This document shows positions 8,273 through 16,101 of a stretch of DNA of 57,701 nucleotides, piece after piece. Made by a program: the position numbers and the translations under genes. This stretch comes from Pseudomonas capeferrum (GTDB lineage Bacteria; Pseudomonadota; Gammaproteobacteria; Pseudomonadales; Pseudomonadaceae). The stretch spans positions 1 to 57,701 of the forward strand of contig NZ_JAAMQM010000031.1 in assembly GCF_013523055.1 (NCBI RefSeq), read 5' to 3'. Under the pieces are notes generated by a model that ran no database searches, was not told where the DNA came from, and was given only the letters and a program-made list of their open reading frames with translations. Numbering within the stretch: the first letter of the stretch is position 1; the number at the start of each line of letters is the position of its first letter.

Positions 8273-9223
8273 ATGTATGACTGGCTCAACGCCTTGCCAA
8301 AGGCCGAACTGCACCTTCACCTGGAGGGTTCACTGGAGCCCGAACTGCTCTTCGCCCTGGCCGAACGCAACAAGGTCGCCCTGCCGTGGGCCGACGTCGA
8401 AATCCTGCGCAGCGCCTACGCCTTCAACAACCTGCAGGAGTTTCTCGACCTCTATTACCGAGGCGCCGATGTCCTGCGTACCGAGCAGGACTTCTACGAC
8501 CTCACCTGGGCCTATCTGCAACGCTGCAAAGCACAGAATGTCATCCACACCGAGCCGTTTTTCGACCCGCAGACCCACACCGACCGTGGCGTGCCTTTCG
8601 AAGTGGTGCTCGGCGGTATCAACCAGGCGCTCAAGGATGGCCGTGAACAGCTGGGCATCAGCAGTGGCCTGATCCTCAGCTTCCTGCGCCATCTGAGCGA
8701 AGAAGAAGCACACAAGACCCTGGACCAGGCACTGCCCATGCGCGACGCGTTCATTGCCGTCGGCCTGGACAGCTCCGAAAAGGGCCATCCACCGCGCAAA
8801 TTCCAGCGTGTCTTCGATCGGGCCCGCAGCGAAGGCTTCCTGACCGTCGCCCATGCGGGCGAGGAAGGCCCGCCCGAATACATCTGGGAGGCCTTGGACT
8901 TGTTGAAGATCGAGCGTATCGACCACGGCGTGCGGGCCATCGAAGACGAACGACTGATGCAGCGCATCATCGATGAGCAGATTCCGCTGACCGTCTGCCC
9001 GCTTTCCAATACCAAGCTGTGTGTGTTCGAGCACATGGGCCAGCACAACATCCTCGATATGCTCGAGCGTGGCGTGAAGGTCACCGTGAACTCGGACGAT
9101 CCTGCCTATTTCGGTGGCTACGTGACTGAAAACTTCCATGCCCTGCACACCCACCTGGGCATGACCGAAGACCAGGCGCGCCGCCTGGCGCAGAACAGCC
9201 TGGACGCAAGGCTGGTTCGATAA
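8273..9223 (+). CDS. adenine deaminase (adenosine deaminase-like fold)
   Basis: A 316-aa metal-dependent deaminase of the adenosine/AMP deaminase superfamily. Zinc and catalytic motifs are clear: HLHLEGS (residues 15-21), HAGEEGPP near 193, the IDHG motif near 217 and NSDDPAYFGG near 274. Bacterial members of this length in Pseudomonas (PA0148 type) act on the free base adenine, giving hypoxanthine and ammonia, rather than on adenosine. I favour that reading without proof of substrate. The start chosen is ATG 8273 (MYDWLN), matching the family N-terminus; the frame is open upstream to 8240. It follows the 8-oxoguanine-deaminase-like gene in the same direction and is convergent with the ArsR gene. 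Confidence 0.88.
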   Translation: MYDWLNALPKAELHLHLEGSLEPELLFALAERNKVALPWADVEILRSAYAFNNLQEFLDLYYRGADVLRTEQDFYDLTWAYLQRCKAQNVIHTEPFFDPQTHTDRGVPFEVVLGGINQALKDGREQLGISSGLILSFLRHLSEEEAHKTLDQALPMRDAFIAVGLDSSEKGHPPRKFQRVFDRARSEGFLTVAHAGEEGPPEYIWEALDLLKIERIDHGVRAIEDERLMQRIIDEQIPLTVCPLSNTKLCVFEHMGQHNILDMLERGVKVTVNSDDPAYFGGYVTENFHALHTHLGMTEDQARRLAQNSLDARLVR

Positions 9224-9231
9224 CCTCTTGA

Positions 9232-9273
9232 AGCGGCCGCACCTGTCGCCTGCCCGATAGGTGCCGCTTGCTT
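9232..9273. terminator. imperfect hairpin between convergent genes
   Basis: Two arms (AAGCGGC...ACCT near 9232-9245 and AGGTGCCGCTT near 9262-9272) can pair with a 3-nt bulge. They sit between the convergent adenine deaminase and ArsR genes, so a bidirectional terminator is plausible, though no T-run follows on either strand. Confidence 0.35.
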
Positions 9274-9309
9274 CAGGTCTTGCCTACGGTCGAAATAGCG
9301 TCTTGTTCG

Positions 9310-10026
9310 CTAACCCGCCTGCAAGGCCGGCAATCGGGCAATCCGATTGATCTGCTGCAGACCGAAATTCGAGATCTGTAACGCGCGCGAATGTTCCTGT
9401 TCGCGCAACCAGCCCGATTGTATGAAGAGCTTGAGTAACGCCTGCCCTAGACCGCCGCCCAGGTGAGGCCGCTGATCGCTCCACTCGCTGCAGTGGCAAA
9501 TCACGCAACCGCGCTGCTGGCGTGGAGCCAGGGCATCGATATACAGCCCGATGGCCGCCAGTTGCACCCGCCCCTCGACACTGACCACCTGCTGATATTC
9601 ACCGCCCTCCAGCCAGCCGGCCAACACCAATCGCTCGTAAAGGTCCGCAGCCAGTTCACCGCCCAGGTGGTCGCCGCACCTGCGTGCCCGACGCATCGAT
9701 AACGGAATTTCCAGCTGCACCGTCCGCGCCTCCCTCCTCCTCTCCCGAGCATCGACACTCACACTGGCCAGTGCCTCGACAGCGGCCCCGACTTCCGGCG
9801 TGGCCAGCCGGAAATAGCGCTTGCGCCCGCGTGCTTCCAGCCGAATCAGGCCACCGGCTGACAACAGCGCCAGGTGCGCACAGACCGATGAAGGCGTCAG
9901 GCCGGTCATGACGGCCAGCTCGTCGGCGGGCCGCGCCGCGCCATCGATCAAGGCCCACAGCATGGCACTGCGCTTGGGGTCGGCCATCAAGCCGGCGATC
10001 TGACTGATACTGGTGACTGCTTTCAT
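9310..10026 (-). CDS. ArsR-family transcriptional regulator with long C-terminal domain
   Basis: A 238-aa protein. The winged helix of the ArsR type is at about residues 5-85 (DPKRSAMLWALIDG, then ELAVMTGLTPSSVCAHLALL). ArsR repressors are usually near 100-120 aa. This one carries an extra domain of about 140 aa, with a Cys-rich CVICHC segment near 193-198 followed by EWSDQRPH. I know Pseudomonas relatives with a similar CDW-ERRPH pattern, annotated only as helix-turn-helix regulators. The cysteines could bind a metal or sense redox state. It is transcribed towards the adenine deaminase gene and faces a 636-nt gap upstream. The ligand and targets are unknown. Confidence 0.8.
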   Translation of the reverse strand: MKAVTSISQIAGLMADPKRSAMLWALIDGAARPADELAVMTGLTPSSVCAHLALLSAGGLIRLEARGRKRYFRLATPEVGAAVEALASVSVDARERRREARTVQLEIPLSMRRARRCGDHLGGELAADLYERLVLAGWLEGGEYQQVVSVEGRVQLAAIGLYIDALAPRQQRGCVICHCSEWSDQRPHLGGGLGQALLKLFIQSGWLREQEHSRALQISNFGLQQINRIARLPALQAG

Positions 10027-10662
10027 ATCCCTTTAGCTCCCTCGCAAGATCCCGTCTGATTCGAATGACCATCGGCAGCACGATCACCAGACAAGCTCGC
10101 GAGGGGCGGAAAAGCAGGGTGTACGGAGGGCCCGCAATGGTCGAGGGGCTCCAGCCATACGTGAATCAGAGACATCACTTGCCGCTCCCTGGCAGGGAAG
10201 TATCTCTCGCTGGCTCTGGCTGCCGCGGTCAGTATAAGCCGCCGGCATTGCGCCGCCTTGCCCCGGACTGCGCCATTCGACCTCGAGAACCTCAAGGGTC
10301 GGATACCCTGTGCAGCTCGTCCGGGCGGGTTGCCCGATCTCAGGCGGCGGCAAGGGTGACGTCAGCGCAATTGTGACAGACGTTGCACGGTTCCCAGCGG
10401 TCGCTAACAGCTGTGACGATGCCCACAGAGGACTTCTCGTGGTCTCGCAAAAGATTGGGAAATTTCCACAGCCTGGCCCTACCGCATCTTATCCACGACC
10501 GACGAGCGCTGTGTCAGCACGCCTTAGGCCTGTCGATCGGAGCATCGAAGGTCGCAGCGCGGCGATCCACGACCGCCAGTCAGGACACCAAGGGCAGTCA
10601 TGCCATTGCCATCCCGCAGCGCTACACTTCATCCGCTCCCGTCTTCCATGAGGTATGCCGCC
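10027..10662. other. 636-nt intergenic region, no gene seen
   Basis: Short open frames occur on both strands, but none has a convincing start with ribosome binding site, a recognisable domain or the expected codon bias. The left part should hold the ArsR promoter and the right part the promoter of the 54-aa gene. A TTATCCACG 9-mer (near 10487) resembles a DnaA box with one mismatch. No tRNA, terminator or repeat was recognised. Confidence 0.5.
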
Positions 10663-10827
10663 ATGAAGATCGTCGTCAGTGCGTCGAATAGAAATCCCAA
10701 GTGTCCCTGGCAGGTCCAGCTCGATCAGCATGTAGTGAGCTTCCGCAGCGAGGCCGAGGCCCGGGCCTTCGCCGCCACGCTGCAGAGTCGGCTACTTGCG
10801 CCGCATACGCTCAGGCAGGCCGGCTGA
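10663..10827 (+). CDS. small hypothetical protein (54 aa)
   Basis: A 54-aa open frame with a GAGG 9 nt before its ATG. It starts MKIVVSASNRNPKCPWQVQL and ends in an amphipathic Ala/Arg-rich helix (FRSEAEARAFAATLQSRL). The pattern, a short beta segment followed by a helix containing SEAEARAFA, resembles small phage- or chromosome-encoded DUF2188-like or swapped-hairpin proteins, but I do not recognise a family with certainty. Its last 17 nt overlap the 3' end of the convergent bcr gene. Evidence for expression is limited to the ribosome binding site and the plausible composition. Confidence 0.55.
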   Translation: MKIVVSASNRNPKCPWQVQLDQHVVSFRSEAEARAFAATLQSRLLAPHTLRQAG

Positions 10828-11992
10828 ATTGCCAGCGCCGGGTCAGTAGCGCCACTCCCAGTGCCAAGGCGCCACACAAGCTGATCACCAGGGTCATGGG
10901 TACTGCGCTACCGTCATGCAAGACGGCGACCAGCGAGGCCGCACCTGCGGCGACGCTGAACTGCAGGCATCCCATGAGTGCCGAAGCGCTGCCTGCCCGC
11001 GCACCCTGGCCATTCATGGCGCAGGCCGATGCATTGGGAATGATGCAGCCCAGGCTGGCGATACAGATGAACAGCGGCACCAACAGAGGCCACAATTGCG
11101 TCGGTCGCATTGCCGCTACCGCCAGGAGCGCTGCCCCCGCGGCGAGGTACAACCATACCCCCCGGACCAGCAGCACCGCAGGCCCGCGCTTGACCAGCAG
11201 CCGTGCGTTGATTTGCGCCACGAGGATGAAGCCTGCCGCGTTCGCACCAAACAGCCAGCCGTAATGCTCGGCCGGTACGCCGTAGAGGTTGAGGAACACG
11301 AACGGCGATCCCGCGATGTACGAGAACATTCCGGCCATGGCGATCCCGCCACTGAGCGCATGGCCGACGAACACTCGATCGCCCAGCAGTCGCAGGTACT
11401 GACGCAACGCGCCTGATAGCGGCTGACGGGGGATATGGGCCGGCAGGCTTTCCGGCAGCCCCAGGCTCACGGCCAACAGGCAGGCGGCGCTGAACAGGCT
11501 GAGGATCAGGAAAATCGACTGCCACCCCGCCAGGTTCACCAGCAACCCACCCAGCATGGGCGCCAGGATGGGCGCAAGGCCCATTACCAGCATCAACTGC
11601 GAGAACACTTTGGCCGAACCCACCGCATCGCATTTGTCGCTGACGATGGCCCGTGACAACACCATCCCCGCGCAACCGCCCAAAGCCTGGACGAAGCGCG
11701 CCACGATCAGCGTTTCCAGGTTCGGCGCATAGGCGCAGCCCAGTGAAGCCAGCGTGAACAACGCGACACCGAACAGCAGAGGCTTGCGCCGCCCGAAACG
11801 GTCGGCGACCGGACCATAGGCCAGTTGACCAATGGAAAGCCCGAGGAAATAGGCGGCCAGCGTCGTCTGGACTTGGTGCTCGTCAGTGGCGAACGCCTTC
11901 GCCATGGCGGGAAAAGCGGGAAGGTAGAAGTCGATCGCCAATGGCCCAAACGCACTCAAGGCGCCAAGAATCAGCAGTATTCGCAGGTTCAT
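10811..11992 (-). CDS. Bcr/CflA family multidrug efflux MFS transporter
   Basis: A 393-aa inner-membrane drug/proton antiporter of the major facilitator superfamily with about 12 hydrophobic segments. The Bcr/CflA signature is visible: FGPLAIDFYLPAFP in TM1, then the loop 2-3 motif GPVADRFGRRKPLL near residues 60-73 and the SRAIVSD stretch near 112. Members export bicyclomycin, chloramphenicol, sulfonamides or cysteine; the substrate here cannot be read. The ATG at 11992 has only a weak GGA upstream. The gene is convergent with the 54-aa gene (17-nt overlap) and lies downstream of copZ on the same strand after 154 nt. Confidence 0.9.
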   Translation of the reverse strand: MNLRILLILGALSAFGPLAIDFYLPAFPAMAKAFATDEHQVQTTLAAYFLGLSIGQLAYGPVADRFGRRKPLLFGVALFTLASLGCAYAPNLETLIVARFVQALGGCAGMVLSRAIVSDKCDAVGSAKVFSQLMLVMGLAPILAPMLGGLLVNLAGWQSIFLILSLFSAACLLAVSLGLPESLPAHIPRQPLSGALRQYLRLLGDRVFVGHALSGGIAMAGMFSYIAGSPFVFLNLYGVPAEHYGWLFGANAAGFILVAQINARLLVKRGPAVLLVRGVWLYLAAGAALLAVAAMRPTQLWPLLVPLFICIASLGCIIPNASACAMNGQGARAGSASALMGCLQFSVAAGAASLVAVLHDGSAVPMTLVISLCGALALGVALLTRRWQFSRPA

Positions 11993-12146
11993 CAGGAGTC
12001 CATAGCAGGCTAAGCAAGTCGTTTAGTTTACCTGCGCAGGGTGTTCCCAGCATGAAAACCTTTGTAACAACATCATCGATCATTCCCTGAGCGCGGGCGC
12101 GTCACGCGCGCGCTCCGCGTCCCAGGATCAGCCTGACCGATCCGGC

Positions 12147-12344
12147 TCAGACCGGTTCCGCCGCATAGCCCTCTTCGCGAATGGCAGAAAGAACCTGTTC
12201 GCTTGTCAGTTGGCTGCGTACGCGCACTTGCTTGTTCGCCAGGTCCACTTCGACTTCGGCGGAGGCATCCTGCGCTTGCACCGCATGGGTCACCGCTTTA
12301 ACACAATGGCCGCAGGTCATGCCTTGAACGTTGAATACTTGCAT
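12147..12344 (-). CDS. copZ: copper chaperone CopZ
   Basis: A 65-aa heavy-metal-associated (HMA) domain protein with the copper-binding motif GMTCGHC at residues 8-14. It should carry Cu(I) in the cytosol to the CopA ATPase encoded on the other side of the small secreted-protein gene. AGGAGA lies 9 nt before the ATG. A near-ideal CueR-type promoter sits about 40-60 nt upstream (12382-12403), so copper induction via CueR is expected. Confidence 0.93.
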   Translation of the reverse strand: MQVFNVQGMTCGHCVKAVTHAVQAQDASAEVEVDLANKQVRVRSQLTSEQVLSAIREEGYAAEPV

Positions 12345-12381
12345 CAGGGTTGTCTCCTACTGAGTTTGTCGCAGTTTCCAG

Positions 12382-12403
12382 CTTGCCACTGTGGCAAGGT
12401 CAA
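12382..12403 (-). promoter_or_regulatory. CueR-type operator/promoter of copZ
   Basis: On the minus strand a TTGACC -35 hexamer (12403-12398) is followed directly by a perfect dyad, CTTGCCA-CAG-TGGCAAG (12398-12382). This is the classic layout of a MerR-family copper promoter with an over-long spacer. The -10 would fall near 12373-12378 and is not strong. cueR itself lies 3 kb away in this window. Confidence 0.8.
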
Positions 12404-12488
12404 CCCCTTCGCAAGCCGTTGGGCTGGAAATCCTGCTCCAGGTCGGCCAAGCTGCGTCTTTGACGATACGGCGAGCGGGAGACTTTTC

Positions 12489-12875
12489 ATGATAAGGGCA
12501 GTCACGAGCCTTGTCGGTCTGCTGGGCGCATTGGCCTGCATCCCGACAGCCAGTGCCGAAGGCAATTCGCAATACAGTGTGCTGATCATTTCACGCGAGC
12601 GCCTGGAAGTGGCCACCAGCTGCGAGATCGGCATCTACCTCAACGACCAGCTTTCCGGGCGTCTGTTCCAGGAACAATCCACTTCGTTCAACCTGCCACC
12701 CGGCCCGATAGATGTACGCCTGCGCCTGTTACCTGGACAAGTGCCAGGCTGCAACAATGGCATCGAGAATCAGCACAGTACCCGGTTGACCCTGCACGCT
12801 GGCGAGATCAACAAATATCGAATCGCCATGGGGCATGAAGGACTTCACCTGAAGCGCGCCGTCCTGGGCTATTGA
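12489..12875 (+). CDS. small secreted protein of unknown function in the copper cluster
   Basis: A 128-aa protein with a clear Sec signal peptide (hydrophobic VTSLVGLLGALAC, cleavage predicted after TASA near residue 23). The mature part is about 105 aa and contains two cysteines (TSCEIG and PGCNNG), so one periplasmic disulfide is possible. GGAGA lies 6 nt before the ATG. It sits between copZ (divergent) and copA (same strand), and the copA operator overlaps its stop codon. No Met-rich or His-rich copper-binding motif is visible, and I do not recognise the family. A copper link rests on position only. Confidence 0.75.
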   Translation: MIRAVTSLVGLLGALACIPTASAEGNSQYSVLIISRERLEVATSCEIGIYLNDQLSGRLFQEQSTSFNLPPGPIDVRLRLLPGQVPGCNNGIENQHSTRLTLHAGEINKYRIAMGHEGLHLKRAVLGY

Positions 12876-12902
12876 CCTTGCCAGCGTGGGAAGGTTGATG
12901 CT
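12872..12902 (+). promoter_or_regulatory. CueR-type operator/promoter of copA-cueR
   Basis: A TTGACC -35 (12872-12877) runs into the dyad ACCTTGCC-AGCGT-GGGAAGGT (12875-12895, 7 of 8 pairs). A GATGCT possible -10 follows after 19 nt (12897-12902). The over-long spacer with central dyad is typical of MerR/CueR promoters. The -35 overlaps the TGA stop of the preceding gene. Confidence 0.75.
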
Positions 12903-12990
12903 GGGGGCTCGTACGGTCGGTTCGCCTACTCGCTTTCGAGTACACGAATCAGCCACACAGGCCACAGGGGTCTCTCCAAGGAGGAGCGTC

Positions 12991-15390
12991 ATGCCCGCAG
13001 CTACTACTTTTACCCTGCCGATTGCCGGAATGACCTGCGCCAGCTGCGCCGGTCGCGTCGAGCGTGCCCTGCGCGCGGTGGCCGGTACGCAAAAGGTCAG
13101 CATCAACCTCGCCACCGAACAGGCTCACGTCGAGGCGGCGACCGACAGCCTTGCGGCGTTGCTCGCGGCAGTGCACCAGGCCGGCTACAGCGTTCCCACG
13201 CGAAACGTGGAACTGCAGGTGAGCGGCATGACCTGCGCATCCTGCGCCGGTCGCGTCGAACGCGCGCTCGGCAAACTGCCCGGCGTTCAGCAGGCCAGTG
13301 TCAACCTGGCCAGCGAACGCGCTCACGTGCAGGTGCTCGAGGGTTTCGAAGACAGCCTTCTGACAGCTGCCATAGAGCAAGCCGGTTATGGCGCGACCCT
13401 GCCGCAGGCAGCGGCAGACACTCAGGCGGATGCCCGACGGCGCCTGCGCAACGAGCGAATTGCCGTCGTCGCTGCGGTGCTGCTGGCCCTGCCGCTGGTC
13501 CTGCCCATGATCGTGCAACCGCTTGGCCTGCACTGGATGCTCCCGGCCTGGATGCAATGGCTGCTGGCCACGCCGGTGCAGTTCATCCTTGGCGCGCGCT
13601 TCTACAGTGCCGCCTGGAAGGCCGTACGTGTCGGCGCAGGCAACATGGACCTGCTGGTCGCCCTCGGCACCAGCGCCGGGTATGGCTTGAGCGTGTACGA
13701 ATGGACGACCGCCAGCCCAGGTTCGACGCCACACCTGTACTTCGAGGCGTCGGCGGTGGTCATTGCCCTGGTGCTGCTCGGCAAATATCTGGAAAGCCGT
13801 GCCAAACGCCAGACCGCCAGCGCCATCCGCGCCTTGGAAGCCTTGCGCCCGGAGCGCGCCGTGCGCGTGATGGACGGTCGTGAAGAAGAGGTGCCGATCA
13901 GTCAGCTGCATATCGGTGATCAGGTGCTGGTCAAGCCCGGCGAGCGCTTCCCGGTGGATGGCGAAGTCATCGAAGGCAACAGCCATGCCGACGAAGCCTT
14001 GATCAGCGGCGAAAGCCTGCCTGTGCTCAAGCAACCAGGCGACAAGGTCACCGGCGGGGCCATCAACGGTGAAGGACGCTTGCAGGTACGCGTCTTGGCA
14101 CTGGGCACCGAAACGGTATTGGCGCGCATCATCCGTCTGGTCGAGGATGCCCAGGCTGCCAAGGCGCCTATCCAGAAGCTCGTGGATCGCGTCAGCCAGG
14201 TATTCGTGCCCACCGTGCTGGTCCTGGCCATCGCCACCCTGATCGGCTGGTGGCTGGTCGGCGCGCCGGTCGAGACCGCGCTGATCAACGCGGTCGCGGT
14301 ATTGGTGATCGCTTGTCCCTGCGCCCTCGGCCTGGCGACACCGGCAGCCCTCATGGCCGGCACCGGCGTCGCCGCCCGCCACGGTATCCTGATCAAGGAC
14401 GCCGAAGCCCTGGAACGCGCTCACGCCGTCAGCCGCGTGGTCTTCGACAAGACCGGCACGCTCACTTCCGGGAGCCCCCGTATCGTCCACAGCCAAGCGG
14501 CAGTCGGCGAGAACGTCGACCTGCTGCGCCTGGCCGGCGCGCTGCAACGCGGCAGTGAACATCCCTTGGCCAAGGCTGTACTGGACGCTTGCGGCGAACA
14601 ACGCCTGGACGTACCGTCGGTCGAGGACAGCCAGTCACTTACCGGGCGCGGCATCGCCGGGCGTGTGCAGGCACGAGAGCTGGCGCTGGGCAATCGCCGT
14701 CTGTTGGACGAAAGCAGCCTGGCGCCGGGCAAGCTTGCCGACTTGGCCATGGCCTGGGAAGCCGAAGGCCGGACCCTATCCTGGCTGATCGAGCGCGCTC
14801 CACAACCGCAAGTGATCGGCCTGTTCGCCTTTGGCGACAGCCTCAAGCCCGGCGCCGAACAGACTATCCGCACTCTCCACAAGCAAGGCATCAGCAGCCA
14901 CCTGCTGACCGGCGACAATCGCGGCAGCGCCAAGGTGGTTGCCGATGCCCTGGGTATCGTCGACGTCCACGCCGAAGTCCTCCCCGCCGACAAGGCGGCC
15001 ACCGTCGCCAGGCTCAAGCGGTCCGCCGTGGTGGCCATGGTCGGTGATGGCGTCAACGACGCCCCGGCGCTGGCCGCCGCCGATATCGGCATTGCCATGG
15101 GAGGCGGCACCGATGTGGCCATGCAGGCGGCCGGCATCACCCTGATGCGCGGCGACCCGCGTCTGGTGCCCGCAGCCCTTGAGATCAGCCGCAAGACCTA
15201 CGCCAAGATCCGCCAGAACCTGTTCTGGGCATTCATCTACAACCTGATCGGCATCCCTCTGGCTGCTTTCGGCTTGCTCAACCCCGTGCTCGCCGGCGCC
15301 GCCATGGCCTTGTCCAGCGTCAGCGTGGTCGGCAACGCGCTCTGGCTCAAGACCTGGAAACCTACAGTCCCAGCGCAGGAGACTTCATGA
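12991..15390 (+). CDS. copA: Cu(I)-exporting P-type ATPase CopA
   Basis: A 799-aa P1B-type ATPase that pumps Cu(I) out of the cytosol across the inner membrane. Two N-terminal HMA domains carry GMTCASC (Cys 16/19 and 82/85). The transmembrane metal site is CPC (C442, C444) in ACPCALGLATP. The phosphorylated Asp is D486 in DKTGT. The GDGVNDAPAL hinge motif and C-terminal membrane pair (QNLFWAFIYN, then ALSSVSVVGNALWLK) are present. GGAGGAG precedes the ATG at 12991; the longer open frame to 12886 would run over the promoter. Length is normal for a two-HMA CopA. cueR overlaps its stop by 4 nt (ATGA), so they are one transcript driven by the CueR-type promoter at 12872. Confidence 0.96.
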   Translation: MPAATTFTLPIAGMTCASCAGRVERALRAVAGTQKVSINLATEQAHVEAATDSLAALLAAVHQAGYSVPTRNVELQVSGMTCASCAGRVERALGKLPGVQQASVNLASERAHVQVLEGFEDSLLTAAIEQAGYGATLPQAAADTQADARRRLRNERIAVVAAVLLALPLVLPMIVQPLGLHWMLPAWMQWLLATPVQFILGARFYSAAWKAVRVGAGNMDLLVALGTSAGYGLSVYEWTTASPGSTPHLYFEASAVVIALVLLGKYLESRAKRQTASAIRALEALRPERAVRVMDGREEEVPISQLHIGDQVLVKPGERFPVDGEVIEGNSHADEALISGESLPVLKQPGDKVTGGAINGEGRLQVRVLALGTETVLARIIRLVEDAQAAKAPIQKLVDRVSQVFVPTVLVLAIATLIGWWLVGAPVETALINAVAVLVIACPCALGLATPAALMAGTGVAARHGILIKDAEALERAHAVSRVVFDKTGTLTSGSPRIVHSQAAVGENVDLLRLAGALQRGSEHPLAKAVLDACGEQRLDVPSVEDSQSLTGRGIAGRVQARELALGNRRLLDESSLAPGKLADLAMAWEAEGRTLSWLIERAPQPQVIGLFAFGDSLKPGAEQTIRTLHKQGISSHLLTGDNRGSAKVVADALGIVDVHAEVLPADKAATVARLKRSAVVAMVGDGVNDAPALAAADIGIAMGGGTDVAMQAAGITLMRGDPRLVPAALEISRKTYAKIRQNLFWAFIYNLIGIPLAAFGLLNPVLAGAAMALSSVSVVGNALWLKTWKPTVPAQETS

Positions 15391-15788
15391 ATATCGGCCA
15401 GGCCGCCCGCCGCAGCGGGCTCAGCGCCAAGATGATCCGTTACTACGAATCCATCGGTCTGCTCAAGCCCGCGCGACGCAGCGACAGTGGCTACCGCCTC
15501 TACCAAGAGGACGACCTGCATCGGCTGGCGTTCATCAAGCGCTCGCGCGACCTGGGGTTTTCCCTGGAAGAAGTGGCCAGGCTGCTGACCCTGTGGCAGG
15601 ACCGCCAGCGCGCCAGCGCGGATGTGAAGGCGCTGGCCGTGCAGCATATCGATGAGCTGAACCGGCGGATCGAGGAACTGCTCAGCCTGCGCGATACCTT
15701 GAGCGAGCTGATTGCCCACTGCCAGGGCGACAGTCGCCCGGACTGCCCCATCCTCAAGGACCTGGCAAAAGGTAGCCGCAGCCCGTAG
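15387..15788 (+). CDS. cueR: copper-responsive MerR-family regulator CueR
   Basis: A 133-aa MerR-type activator. The winged helix is at residues 1-70 (GQAARRSGLSAKMIRYYE), the dimerisation helix at about 78-108, and the Cu(I)-binding loop contains C112 and C120 separated by seven residues, exactly the CueR spacing. It starts within the copA stop (ATGA overlap), so it is made with CopA and can autoregulate. Its likely sites are the two TTGACC-dyad promoters before copZ and copA. No unusual features are seen. Confidence 0.95.
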   Translation: MNIGQAARRSGLSAKMIRYYESIGLLKPARRSDSGYRLYQEDDLHRLAFIKRSRDLGFSLEEVARLLTLWQDRQRASADVKALAVQHIDELNRRIEELLSLRDTLSELIAHCQGDSRPDCPILKDLAKGSRSP

Positions 15789-16101
15789 GCCCATCCATGC
15801 TCCGGCACTGACAGGCTTCCCGCCACTTCCAGGAGCTCCGGGCACGCCGCCTTCCCAATGTCGCGCGCGCGAATGGACGCCGCGCGACGACTTCGTTCAC
15901 CCGCGAACTGATCGACCCGCTCCTCTATCTCTTCCCCAGCGACTTGTCCGAACGCGCCGTTTTACGATCAAACAGTCATGCCTAGCCCAGGTACCCACTA
16001 AATACGGGGTTCGTCCTTCATAAATTCCCGACGCTGCCGATGTTGTTGGTACCTGCCTTGTACTCGTACTTCGACAAGAAAAAAATCTCCTGGGAGCGTG
16101 G
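15789..16101. other. 313-nt intergenic region upstream of a chemoreceptor gene
   Basis: No gene is seen. A GCCGATGT at 16036-16043, about 60 nt before the chemoreceptor ATG, resembles the -10 of flagellar sigma factor FliA, but the -35 side (TAAA at 16021) is badly spaced, so the promoter call is weak. GGGAGCG gives the ribosome binding site just before 16102. Confidence 0.4.

Noticed and set aside
10023..10295. A 90-codon minus-strand frame upstream of the ArsR-type gene.
   Set aside because: It has no ribosome binding site, an unusual composition and overlaps the ArsR start, so it is not supportable as a gene.
12949..14601. A 550-codon open frame antisense to copA.
   Set aside because: The copA frame carries every catalytic motif. 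The antisense product is a Gln/His/Gly-rich shadow without known features.
16021..16043. A possible flagellar sigma factor (FliA) promoter before the dCache chemoreceptor.
   Set aside because: Only the GCCGAT part fits. The -35 side is wrongly spaced and weak, so it is noted but not called.
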